The notes beneath the pieces are model-generated. The model saw only the letters and a list, made by a program, of their open reading frames with translations, was not told where the DNA came from and did not search any database. A stretch of 5,373 nt of DNA from Gammaproteobacteria bacterium (GTDB taxonomy: Bacteria > Pseudomonadota > Gammaproteobacteria > SZUA-21), in contig QIKQ01000040.1 of NCBI GenBank assembly GCA_003233075.1, forward strand, positions 1 through 5,373. The letters run 5' to 3'. The translations under genes were made by a program, and so were the position numbers. This document shows positions 1 to 5,367 of this stretch, piece by piece; the first letter of the stretch is position 1; the number at the start of each line of letters is the position of its first letter.

Positions 1-27
1 GTTAAGACACGTATTAAGTGCGTTAAC
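1..27. repeat. 27-bp imperfect palindrome at left edge
   Basis: Bases 1-5 (GTTAA) pair with 23-27 (TTAAC), 8-10 (CAC) with 18-20 (GTG), and 12-13 with 15-16, all about base 14; 10 of 13 positions are symmetric. No T-run follows, so it does not look like an intrinsic terminator. A dimeric regulator site is possible. It lies about 120 bp upstream of the fliC promoter. It is cut off by the window edge, so it could extend further or belong to an upstream gene. Function unknown. Confidence 0.4.
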
Positions 28-143
28 AATAGCGTTTGTCCTTCTTAGTATATAGATTTAAGGCAAAATAATATTTTTATTTAATTTCAACACGGTTATT
101 GCTTTATATGTAAAAGTAAGTTCAGTTGTTTTTATAAAGTCAT

Positions 144-170
144 TAAAGCTATTAAACCTTCTGCCGCTAC
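144..170 (+). promoter_or_regulatory. sigma-28 (FliA) promoter of fliC
   Basis: TAAAGCTA (144-151), 11 bases, then GCCGCTAC (163-170). The FliA consensus is TAAAGTTT-N11-GCCGATAA: the spacing is exact and 12 of 16 positions match, including all of TAAAG and GCCG. Transcription should begin near 177-178, giving a leader of about 96 bases. Flagellin genes are classic late, FliA-dependent genes, which fits. The sequence upstream (about 66-90) is A/T-rich and could help polymerase binding. The start point is inferred from the motif. Confidence 0.85.
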
Positions 171-180
171 AAATGTTGGG

Positions 181-222
181 AGCGGTGAATACTGCCTATT
201 TATTTGCGACAGTATATCCGCT
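181..222 (+). promoter_or_regulatory. 5' leader stem-loop of fliC mRNA
   Basis: AGCGG (181-185) pairs with CCGCT (218-222) and ATACTG (189-194) pairs with CAGTAT (210-215). This makes 11 Watson-Crick pairs with a 3x2 internal loop and a 15-base apical loop (195-209). It starts within a few bases of the predicted transcript 5' end, a position where stem-loops are known to protect mRNAs from decay (as in ompA). The loop begins CCTAT, complementary to ATAGG at 260-264, which overlaps the ribosome-binding site, so a loop-to-RBS interaction is possible. The pairing is seen in the sequence; both roles are inference. Confidence 0.55.
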
Positions 223-261
223 GAATATCAACCTAAGCTGGGGGATTAAATAACCCTGGAT

Positions 262-266
262 AGGAG
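262..266 (+). promoter_or_regulatory. Ribosome-binding site of fliC
   Basis: AGGAG lies 7 bases before the ATG at 274, a strong Shine-Dalgarno that fixes the flagellin start. GGA triplets at 243-245, 258-260 and 263-265 resemble CsrA/RsmA contact points, with the last inside the Shine-Dalgarno, but CsrA control here is only a suggestion. Confidence 0.8.
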
Positions 267-273
267 ATAGCAC

Positions 274-1812
274 ATGGCTTTAACCATCCAAACCAATATA
301 TTCTCTTTGAATGCGCAAAGAAATTTACGACGGATTGAAAATCCTTTGCAAACCTCACTACAGAGACTATCATCTGGTTTTAGAATCAACTCAGCGCGGG
401 ACGATGCTGCGGGATTCGCAATTTCTACAAGACAAACCACGCAAATTAATGGCTTATCAGTCGCAATACGGAATGCGAATGATGGTGTTTCTTTTGCACA
501 AACCGCTGAAGGTGCGATGGACGAAATGATCACTGCGATGCAACGGATCAACGAACTATCACTTCAGGCAGCGAGTAATAATACGGCGACGGACCGTGGT
601 TCAATTCAAGAAGAGGTTTCACAACTGACTTCTGAATTGAATCGTATTGTTAGTCAAACCCGATTTAATGGTGAATCTTTTCTAAATAAATCTAAAAGCA
701 TCAACGTTCAGGTTGGTACAAGTGTAAATGAGACTATTAATGTTTCGACCTCAAATGTATCACCTACTACATTGGGTGTTTCAACTACTTATACCAGCAC
801 ATTAGCAACTACGGATGTTGCTGCATCTGCACTACTAGGTTTAGGCAGTGGTGGTTTAGGTGCCGGCGCAACTATTGCTGGTATTGATTTAGGGGATGCA
901 ATTGTTCAATCAGATACTACGAATAATAGCATAAATATCATCAATGCTGTTAATGCTGTATCTGGAGAGTCCGGTGTAACAGCTTTTAGTTTTGGTAATT
1001 CAATTATCGGTGCTAGTGCGTACATAAATTCCTCGGATGCAACTACTGCAGCGACTGATGCGGTTAATGCTGGTTATCTTACTGTTAATGGCATATCAAT
1101 TGGTAGTTTTACTTTAGCGGCAGGCACAGCAACAGCTGCTGCATCAGATGCGGGTAATACTACTGTCCTTAGTAATTTAGCAAGTGCGATTAACGCTAAA
1201 TCTTCAACTGCAGGTGTAACAGCTTCAGTAGAAAATGGTTCTGATGGCGAGGCTTATCTTGTGTTGGCCAATACTACAGGTGCAGGCATTGAAGTGAGTG
1301 TTGATACTAGCGTTGCAAATGCTAGTTTAATTAACACAGGCGCGTTTGCAAGTGGTACGAGTAGTGTTGATGCGGGCCAAAATGGTAAAATCATTTTGAA
1401 TGCTGGAATCAGTAAAACTTCAGTTGCAACGGATGCAACCGGTACTACTGAAGCGCTAGGATATACTTCTGCTACGACGGCAATAACGTTAACAGCTAAT
1501 TCTCTAAACTCGCTAAATGTGGGTACAGTGGGGGGGGCCAACGTGGCAATCCTTGCAGTGCAGAACGCGTTAGATTCGATTATTTCGGAAAAGGCGAAAT
1601 TAGGTGCAACGCAAAATCGGTTAGAAACAACGATTTCTAACTTGGATAACGTTCGTGAGAACGCGACCGCTGCACGATCTCGAGTACGGGATGCTGATTA
1701 CGCTGAGGAAAGTGCGAACTTGACCAAGAATTTGATACTGCAACAAGCCGGTATCTCAATTTTAGGGCAAGCCAATGGATTGAATCAAAGCGTTCTTTCT
1801 CTACTCGGATAA
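274..1812 (+). CDS. fliC: Flagellin
   Basis: This is the filament subunit, exported through the flagellar type III apparatus and polymerised under the FliD cap. The 512-residue protein has the normal conserved ends. Residues 1-140 form the N-terminal D0/D1 helices, with the NAQRNL, LSSGFRINSARDDAAGFAIS and NDGVSFAQTAEGAM motifs. Residues 425-512 form the C-terminal D1/D0 helices, with AARSRVRDADYAEES and the LQQAGISILGQAN...VLSLLG end. The exposed middle (about 145-420) is rich in Ser, Thr, Ala and Gly. It carries a flagellin_IN-type motif (about 268-333, LASAINAKSSTAGVTASVE) and a weaker, similar stretch at about 219-246. There is no cysteine, as usual. QRINEL (90-95) and E113/E114 keep the residues that TLR5 recognises in Salmonella flagellin. 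Unusual points are Phe for the common Leu at 36 and 48, and an eight-G run at 1530-1537. The start has a good Shine-Dalgarno, and a sigma-28 promoter and a terminator bracket the gene. Confidence 0.97.
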   Translation: MALTIQTNIFSLNAQRNLRRIENPLQTSLQRLSSGFRINSARDDAAGFAISTRQTTQINGLSVAIRNANDGVSFAQTAEGAMDEMITAMQRINELSLQAASNNTATDRGSIQEEVSQLTSELNRIVSQTRFNGESFLNKSKSINVQVGTSVNETINVSTSNVSPTTLGVSTTYTSTLATTDVAASALLGLGSGGLGAGATIAGIDLGDAIVQSDTTNNSINIINAVNAVSGESGVTAFSFGNSIIGASAYINSSDATTAATDAVNAGYLTVNGISIGSFTLAAGTATAAASDAGNTTVLSNLASAINAKSSTAGVTASVENGSDGEAYLVLANTTGAGIEVSVDTSVANASLINTGAFASGTSSVDAGQNGKIILNAGISKTSVATDATGTTEALGYTSATTAITLTANSLNSLNVGTVGGANVAILAVQNALDSIISEKAKLGATQNRLETTISNLDNVRENATAARSRVRDADYAEESANLTKNLILQQAGISILGQANGLNQSVLSLLG

Positions 1813-1836
1813 TCTAGAAGACGAAGACCTGGATTT

Positions 1837-1863
1837 AGGTAAGGAGCTAGCTCCTTACCTTTT
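1837..1863 (+). terminator. Rho-independent terminator of fliC
   Basis: AGGTAAGGAG (1837-1846) pairs perfectly over 10 bp with CTCCTTACCT (1851-1860) around a CTAG loop, and a run of four T (1860-1863) follows. It begins 24 bases after the flagellin stop codon. It should end the flagellin transcript and separate it from fliD. The stem may also protect the mRNA 3' end. Confidence 0.9.
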
Positions 1864-1880
1864 CCACACCTCACCTAAGG

Positions 1881-1975
1881 ATAGGTTTAACGTGGTAATG
1901 AGATACACGTTAGCTGTTCCACTCATCATTTATGGATTGGACTAGCGTGAAAAAGTGATACACGTTAGCTATTCC
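1881..1975. repeat. Duplicated 40-bp element with inverted repeats upstream of fliD
   Basis: Copies at 1881-1920 and 1936-1975 agree at 31 of 40 positions, with 14 identical bases in a row (1902-1915 and 1957-1970). Each contains an inverted repeat with 7-base arms and an 11-base spacer: TAACGTG/CACGTTA (1888-1894, 1906-1912) and TAGCGTG/CACGTTA (1943-1949, 1961-1967). Their centres lie about 171 and 116 bp before the predicted sigma-54 start, a usual place for activator sites of the NtrC class (FleQ/FlrA/FlrC-like in flagellar systems). The repeats are plain to see; the activator role is inference, and they do not match the FleQ consensus I know. Confidence 0.6.
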
Positions 1976-2043
1976 GACAAGTAAGTCGACATTATTTCAC
2001 AAGGATTCAGCTTGAACTGGCCTGTTATATGGGCTTGAATGGC

Positions 2044-2060
2044 TTGGCATTATACTTGCG
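2044..2060 (+). promoter_or_regulatory. sigma-54 (RpoN) promoter of the fliD operon
   Basis: TTGGCA (2044-2049), six bases, then TTGC (2056-2059). The GG (2046-2047) and GC (2058-2059) have the required 10-base separation, against consensus YTGGCACG-N4-TTGC. Transcription should start near 2071, leaving a leader of about 180 bases. In Pseudomonas and Vibrio, fliD-type genes are RpoN-dependent middle genes driven by an enhancer-binding protein, so this is expected. The activator is not encoded in the window. Confidence 0.8.
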
Positions 2061-2153
2061 ATAATACCAGTTAGTTAGTTGAAGATTTGGTTTTAATTCT
2101 AGAGATAGGTTAATAAATACAGTATTCCTTATAGGTTGTAGGTTTGAATTAGC

Positions 2154-2180
2154 TTAAGTTAATGATTAATTTGCCGATAC
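2154..2180 (+). promoter_or_regulatory. Second, sigma-28-type promoter of fliD
   Basis: TTAAGTTA (2154-2161), 11 bases, then GCCGATAC (2173-2180). This is 13 of 16 matches to TAAAGTTT-N11-GCCGATAA with exact spacing, slightly better than the fliC promoter. It would start transcription near 2187, about 64 bases before the ATG and downstream of the sigma-54 start. It would let FliA raise cap and chaperone synthesis during filament growth. Confidence 0.65.
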
Positions 2181-2229
2181 AGTAGAAGAGGTATAAATAG
2201 TTGAATTTGTTAATACTTATTAGAGAAAC

Positions 2230-2250
2230 AGGAAGCCACGGGTTAATATT
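2230..2250 (+). promoter_or_regulatory. Weak ribosome-binding region of fliD
   Basis: The best Shine-Dalgarno, AGGAAG (2230-2235), ends 15 bases before the ATG at 2251, farther than usual. The nearer GGG (2240-2242) is weak. No other start is available: the frame is closed by TAG at 2221 and holds no ATG, GTG or TTG in between. The protein N-terminus fits the family. Low translation would suit a cap protein needed in only a few copies. Confidence 0.45.
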
Positions 2251-4002
2251 ATGAGTAGCATTTCTAGTCTCGCATCCGGGTTTGACCCCAATGCATTAGT
2301 TGATCAGCTGGTTTCGCTTGAACGCCGGCCAATATTAGCATTGGTGGCAAAAAAATCTAGTTTTGAGGCAAAAATAAGTGTTTTTGGCCAAATTAAAAGT
2401 TTATTAGATTCAGTAAAGTCTAGCTTAGGCGATTTGGACAGTACAAAAATATTTAGTTTAGATTCAAGTTCATCAGATTCATCTGTCTTTACAAGTTCAG
2501 CGACATCGAATGCCGTTGAAGGTGAGTATCAAATTAAGGTTAATAACTTAGCGACTTCACAAACACTTTATTCAAGTGTGTTTGCCAGCGCCACATCTGA
2601 AGTGGCTGATTTAAGTGTCAATACGACGCAAAAATTACGAATTCAAGTAGGCAATGGCGCTACAAGTGATATTCTGATTGATTCTAACAATAACTCTCTG
2701 ACTCAAGTCAAAGATGCAATCAATACTGCATCACTTGGGATTACCGCCTCGATTATTGACGCCGGTTTTACCGTCGATTCAAGCAATAAAGTATTGATGT
2801 TTAACGATGGTACTGATCGCACCGCAACCTTGAGTGAAGGGGCATACACCGCCGATACTTTAGCAGCTGAAATGAAACGAGCGATGGAAGAGGCAAACGG
2901 CGGCAACGATACCTATACGATTTCTTATAATACTACTAGCAATAAATTTACTATTCAAAATGATACCGGTAATACTAATACGCTTGATTTAATGTTTGAA
3001 AACGCCAGTACGACGATTGAAGGTTTATTGGGGTATACCGCGACAGATACCACGGCCTTAGCGGTGGGTTCTTCACTGGAAGCCAATTCCGCAGCAGGTG
3101 GCTTTCGATTGTTTCTAAATTCTGATACTACTGGTACTAATGGTCGCATCTCTATTAAAGTTGATGAAGATAATAATGGTACGTTTGAAGAAGCAGCGGA
3201 TATTGATAGCACAGGTCTGTCAGTACTAGCCTTTAACGCAAGTTATGATTCCGCTGGGGCTACCTCCGGTGGCATAGTCAATCTAACGCAGACTCAAGTA
3301 GCCGAAGATGCATCATTTTTATTTGATGGGCTAACCGTTACTCGATCAACTAATAAAATAGATGATCTAATAACTGGAGTTACTTTTGATTTAAAATCAG
3401 ATACTAGTACCGATACGAATACCTTAAAAATAACCAAGAAAACGGATGATATCTCAAAAAATTTGAATAACTTTATACTGGCTTACAATCAAGCTCTAGT
3501 ATCTATTAAAGGTGTAGCTAATCCGGTTAATGGCCAAGGTAAGATATTGACAGGCGATGCGACTGCTCGAAATATTATGAATAATATGCGTAGTACGGTC
3601 ACAGGTAATTTTGAAGGACAATCGTTGGCAGTTTTAGGTTTGTCACATAATGCAACTGGATCATTGACTTTAGATTCGGACATATTAGCAGAGGCGATTA
3701 ATACTGATTTGGATGGTGTTGTTGCCAGTATAAGTAAGATGGCCGAAGTATTTGAAACCAACTTAGATGATTTTATAAATACTGCAATTCCAGCAGTCAC
3801 CGACGGTTATAAAGCATCTATAAAAAATGTTGATAATCGAATTATTCAACTCGATAAGCGGGTTGGAATTATTGAACTAGGGTTACGTCGAAAGTTTTTA
3901 TCCTTAGAAAGTTTGCTGGCTAAATTCCAGCGAACTTCAGATTTTTTAAGCACTGCCCTGGATAGTTTACCTAAGCCAGGATTAGTAGGAGGTAATAGAT
4001 AG
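2251..4002 (+). CDS. fliD: Flagellar filament cap protein FliD (HAP2)
   Basis: FliD forms the oligomeric cap at the filament tip that folds and inserts exported flagellin. The protein is 583 residues, longer than the roughly 450-480 common in gammaproteobacteria. The FliD_N region is at about 1-110 (SGFDPNALVDQLVSLERRPI, with a helical stretch following). A flagellin_IN-like segment (about 129-171, ending GITASIID) resumes at 284-303 (GFRLFLNSDTTGTNGRISI). Between them sits an extra domain of about 110 residues (about 173-283). An acidic EF-hand-like loop follows (305-313, D-E-D-N-N-G-T-F-E). FliD_C spans about 350-575: the FLFDGLTVTRSTN segment, a helix near 398-420, and a C-terminal coiled coil (about 523-575) ending in FLSTALDSLP. 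It heads the operon with flaG, fliS and fliT and has both sigma-54 and sigma-28 promoter candidates. Domain edges are approximate. Confidence 0.95.
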   Translation: MSSISSLASGFDPNALVDQLVSLERRPILALVAKKSSFEAKISVFGQIKSLLDSVKSSLGDLDSTKIFSLDSSSSDSSVFTSSATSNAVEGEYQIKVNNLATSQTLYSSVFASATSEVADLSVNTTQKLRIQVGNGATSDILIDSNNNSLTQVKDAINTASLGITASIIDAGFTVDSSNKVLMFNDGTDRTATLSEGAYTADTLAAEMKRAMEEANGGNDTYTISYNTTSNKFTIQNDTGNTNTLDLMFENASTTIEGLLGYTATDTTALAVGSSLEANSAAGGFRLFLNSDTTGTNGRISIKVDEDNNGTFEEAADIDSTGLSVLAFNASYDSAGATSGGIVNLTQTQVAEDASFLFDGLTVTRSTNKIDDLITGVTFDLKSDTSTDTNTLKITKKTDDISKNLNNFILAYNQALVSIKGVANPVNGQGKILTGDATARNIMNNMRSTVTGNFEGQSLAVLGLSHNATGSLTLDSDILAEAINTDLDGVVASISKMAEVFETNLDDFINTAIPAVTDGYKASIKNVDNRIIQLDKRVGIIELGLRRKFLSLESLLAKFQRTSDFLSTALDSLPKPGLVGGNR

Positions 4003-4004
4003 TG
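3987..4004 (+). promoter_or_regulatory. fliD stop / flaG start overlap with Shine-Dalgarno
   Basis: AGGAGG (3987-3992), a full Shine-Dalgarno, lies inside the end of fliD, 9 bases before GTG (4002-4004). The fliD stop TAG (4000-4002) shares its G with that start. This decides the flaG start in favour of GTG over the first internal ATG (4119), which would remove 39 residues, and it suggests that translation of the two genes is coupled. Confidence 0.75.
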
Positions 4005-4421
4005 AGTATTCAATCCACAGAAGGGTTGGCTATTTCTCTAGCGCAGTTGGGTGTTGTGAGCTCAGATAATACTGAGGTAAACAGCAAAAAAGGGAGTGTT
4101 AAGGAAAATATAGGTCAGATGGAGTTACGGCAGGCAAATGACTTAGTTGAATTTAAGGGTGTCAATGACCTAAAGGAAAAACAGGAAAGCGATAGTGATA
4201 GTCTACCAACTCTAGAATTAGAGGACGCAGTCAGTGATATAAATGAGTCGATTCAAAATATTCAAAAAGATATTGTACTAGCGATTCATGAAGAGACGGG
4301 CGAAAGTGTCGTTCGAGTTATCGATCGAAAAACTGAACAAGTCATTCGTCAATTTCCAGCGGAAGAAGTTATCCAAGCAGCACTGAAACTAGAGATTATG
4401 CAAGGCATTTTGCAACAATGA
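4002..4421 (+). CDS. flaG: FlaG family protein
   Basis: FlaG proteins affect filament length; loss gives longer filaments in several species, though the mechanism is not settled. The 139-residue product has a poorly conserved, charged N-terminal half (about 1-70, rich in Glu, Asp, Lys, Ser) that looks disordered. The family domain is at about 73-139, with the diagnostic IHEETGESVVRVIDRKTEQV core (about 94-113) followed by IRQFPAEEVIQAALKLE. There is no signal peptide or membrane segment. The gene starts with GTG overlapping the fliD stop and precedes fliS by 50 bases. In Pseudomonas and Vibrio flaG lies between flagellin and fliD, so its position after fliD is a different order. The family call is firm; the role is by analogy. 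Confidence 0.9.
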   Translation: MSIQSTEGLAISLAQLGVVSSDNTEVNSKKGSVKENIGQMELRQANDLVEFKGVNDLKEKQESDSDSLPTLELEDAVSDINESIQNIQKDIVLAIHEETGESVVRVIDRKTEQVIRQFPAEEVIQAALKLEIMQGILQQ

Positions 4422-4471
4422 TATTGAAAAAATATTGTTACGTCGTGACTCAAAATTAACAGGAGATTTAC

Positions 4472-4936
4472 ATGAGTTACTCTAATGCAAGGAATCCAAT
4501 CAAGCAATACAATCAGGTTGGAACGCAATCAAAAGTAGAGTCAGCCAGTCCGCATCGACTAATTCAGATGTTATTTGAGGGTGCTTTAGAAAAAATTGCG
4601 CTGGCTAAAGGTAATATCCAGCAGGGTAATACTGCAGAAAAGGCGGCGTTAATAAGCTGGGCTATCGCTATTATTCAAGGCTTGCAGTCTAGTTTGGACT
4701 TAAAGGTTGGCGGTGAAATAGCAGAAAACCTTGACGCACTTTATGAGTATATGCAGAAGCAATTATTGAATGCGAATATTAAAAACGATGTGTCCTTATT
4801 GGATGAGGTTACAAAATTGTTACTGACAGTCAAAGAAGGTTGGGATCAAATCCCAGAAGAATTTCGCAGTCCGGTACAACCAAAGCCACAAGAAAATTCA
4901 CAAGCAAAAGTGCTTGGACAGGAAGAGAATAAGTAG
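4472..4936 (+). CDS. fliS: Flagellin export chaperone FliS
   Basis: FliS is a cytoplasmic helical-bundle chaperone that binds the C-terminal D0 segment of flagellin, stops early polymerisation and helps deliver it to the export gate. The 154-residue protein shows the family pattern: YNQVGTQSKVESASPHRLIQMLFEGAL (about 13-39), then ISWAIAIIQGLQSSLDLKVGGEIAENLDALYEYM (about 61-94), and a last helix with LLDEVTKLLLTVKEGWDQIP (about 109-128). The tail from about 129 is rich in Gln, Pro, Lys and Glu and looks disordered, making it longer than the usual 125-135 residues. AGGAG (4461-4465) sits 6 bases before the ATG. It lies with its client's cap (fliD) and the second chaperone, as is usual. Confidence 0.95.
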   Translation: MSYSNARNPIKQYNQVGTQSKVESASPHRLIQMLFEGALEKIALAKGNIQQGNTAEKAALISWAIAIIQGLQSSLDLKVGGEIAENLDALYEYMQKQLLNANIKNDVSLLDEVTKLLLTVKEGWDQIPEEFRSPVQPKPQENSQAKVLGQEENK

Positions 4937-4977
4937 GTTGGTAGATTTCATGGATGATATTAATACAAGGGACTAGT

Positions 4978-5289
4978 ATGAACGATCGATATAATAATTT
5001 TTTAAAAATTCTTAAACTAAGTGAAACTATGTATGAGTGCGCACAAAATGGCGCCTGGTTAGATTTAGGCGAGGCGGAAGCAAAACGCCAAGCATTAATG
5101 ACAGAATTTTTTGATACTTCAATTTCTGAAAGTGAAGTGGATTGGTTAGAACCTGGCATTCAACAAGTTCTTAGAGTTGATAAATTAATTGTGCAAATCA
5201 GTAAAAACGAGTTACACTCGATAACAGACAATATGCAGCGTCTTAAAAAGGGGAAGCAAGGCGCAGACGCATATCAACAGAACTTATAA
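4978..5289 (+). CDS. fliT: FliT-like flagellar chaperone
   Basis: FliT proteins are small helical chaperones for the cap protein FliD; in enterobacteria FliT also restrains FlhDC, which is not expected in this kind of organism. From ATG 4978 the product is 103 residues. It shows the loose family pattern: a first helix with LKLSETMYECAQNGAWLDLGEAEAKRQALMTEFF (about 12-45), then a helix with VLRVDKLIVQISKNELHSI and a basic end LKKGKQGADAY. AAGGGA (4967-4972) stands 5 bases before this ATG. An earlier in-frame ATG at 4954 would add 8 residues but lacks a Shine-Dalgarno. The gene follows fliS by 41 bases, where Vibrio flaI or Pseudomonas fliS-prime genes sit. The family is divergent, so the assignment rests on pattern plus position. 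Confidence 0.78.
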   Translation: MNDRYNNFLKILKLSETMYECAQNGAWLDLGEAEAKRQALMTEFFDTSISESEVDWLEPGIQQVLRVDKLIVQISKNELHSITDNMQRLKKGKQGADAYQQNL

Positions 5290-5305
5290 GTTATTTTTTA
5301 TAAGT
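5281..5305 (+). repeat. AT-rich hairpin overlapping the fliT stop
   Basis: ACTTATAA (5282-5289) pairs with TTATAAGT (5298-5305) around an 8-base loop. The left arm is also part of a perfect 12-bp palindrome, AACTTATAAGTT (5281-5292), that includes the stop codon. The stem has few G/C pairs and no T-run after it, so it is at best a weak terminator. It might mark the end of the operon or slow 3' decay. Confidence 0.4.
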
Positions 5306-5351
5306 ATCTCAGGCACTTAGCCTACTTTATTTTGTCATGGTATAAAAATTG

Positions 5352-5367
5352 TAAGTTAACTAACTTA
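5352..5367. repeat. Perfect inverted repeat near right edge
   Basis: TAAGTTA (5352-5358) and TAACTTA (5361-5367) are perfect arms around AC. The 9-base AACTTATAA at 5362-5370 repeats the one at 5281-5289. This lies downstream of the fliT operon, where many polar-flagellum bacteria have the regulator gene fleQ/flrA, so it might be an operator for the next gene, but the window ends before any start codon. Function unknown. Confidence 0.35.

Larger units (their letters stand above)
1813..2250 (+). other. 438-bp regulatory gap between fliC and fliD
   Basis: I see no credible gene here. Reading left to right it contains the fliC terminator (1837-1863), a 40-bp imperfect direct repeat (1881-1920 and 1936-1975), a short repeated GCTTGAA (2010-2016 and 2033-2039) with a TTCA-GCT-TGAA palindrome (2006-2016), a sigma-54 promoter (2044-2060), a sigma-28 promoter (2154-2180) and the weak fliD ribosome-binding region. 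The remainder is AT-rich without recognisable signals. Confidence 0.7.

Noticed and set aside
311..529. 72-codon open frame on the plus strand inside fliC
   Set aside because: It overlaps the flagellin N-terminus in another frame and has no family signature.
246..551. Open frame of 101 codons on the minus strand opposite the start of fliC
   Set aside because: It lies wholly against the most conserved part of flagellin and its leader, has no recognisable product or ribosome-binding site, and is explained by the codon bias of the sense gene. The minus-strand open frames opposite 1254-1541, 2703-2906, 2955-3212, 3489-3800 and 4830-5159 are rejected for the same reason.
2851..2858. GCCGATAC, a sigma-28-like -10 box inside fliD
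   Set aside because: The region 11 bases further upstream (2832-2839) does not resemble TAAAGTTT, and the site is in mid-gene.
4415..4440. AT-rich hairpin after flaG (ACAAT-GAT-ATT against AATATTGT)
   Set aside because: The stem needs a 3-base bulge, is almost all A/T and has no T-run, so it is not convincing as a terminator between flaG and fliS.
4950..4976. Eight-codon minicistron (ATG 4950 to TAG 4974-4976) ending one base before the fliT ATG
   Set aside because: It could act as a coupling leader, but it has no clear Shine-Dalgarno, its peptide is unremarkable, and an ATG in this spot can arise by chance.
5311..5337. AGGC-ACTTA-GCCT stem followed by T-rich bases as a terminator for the operon
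   Set aside because: The stem is only 4 bp and the following tract is broken by A and C, so it is too weak to call.
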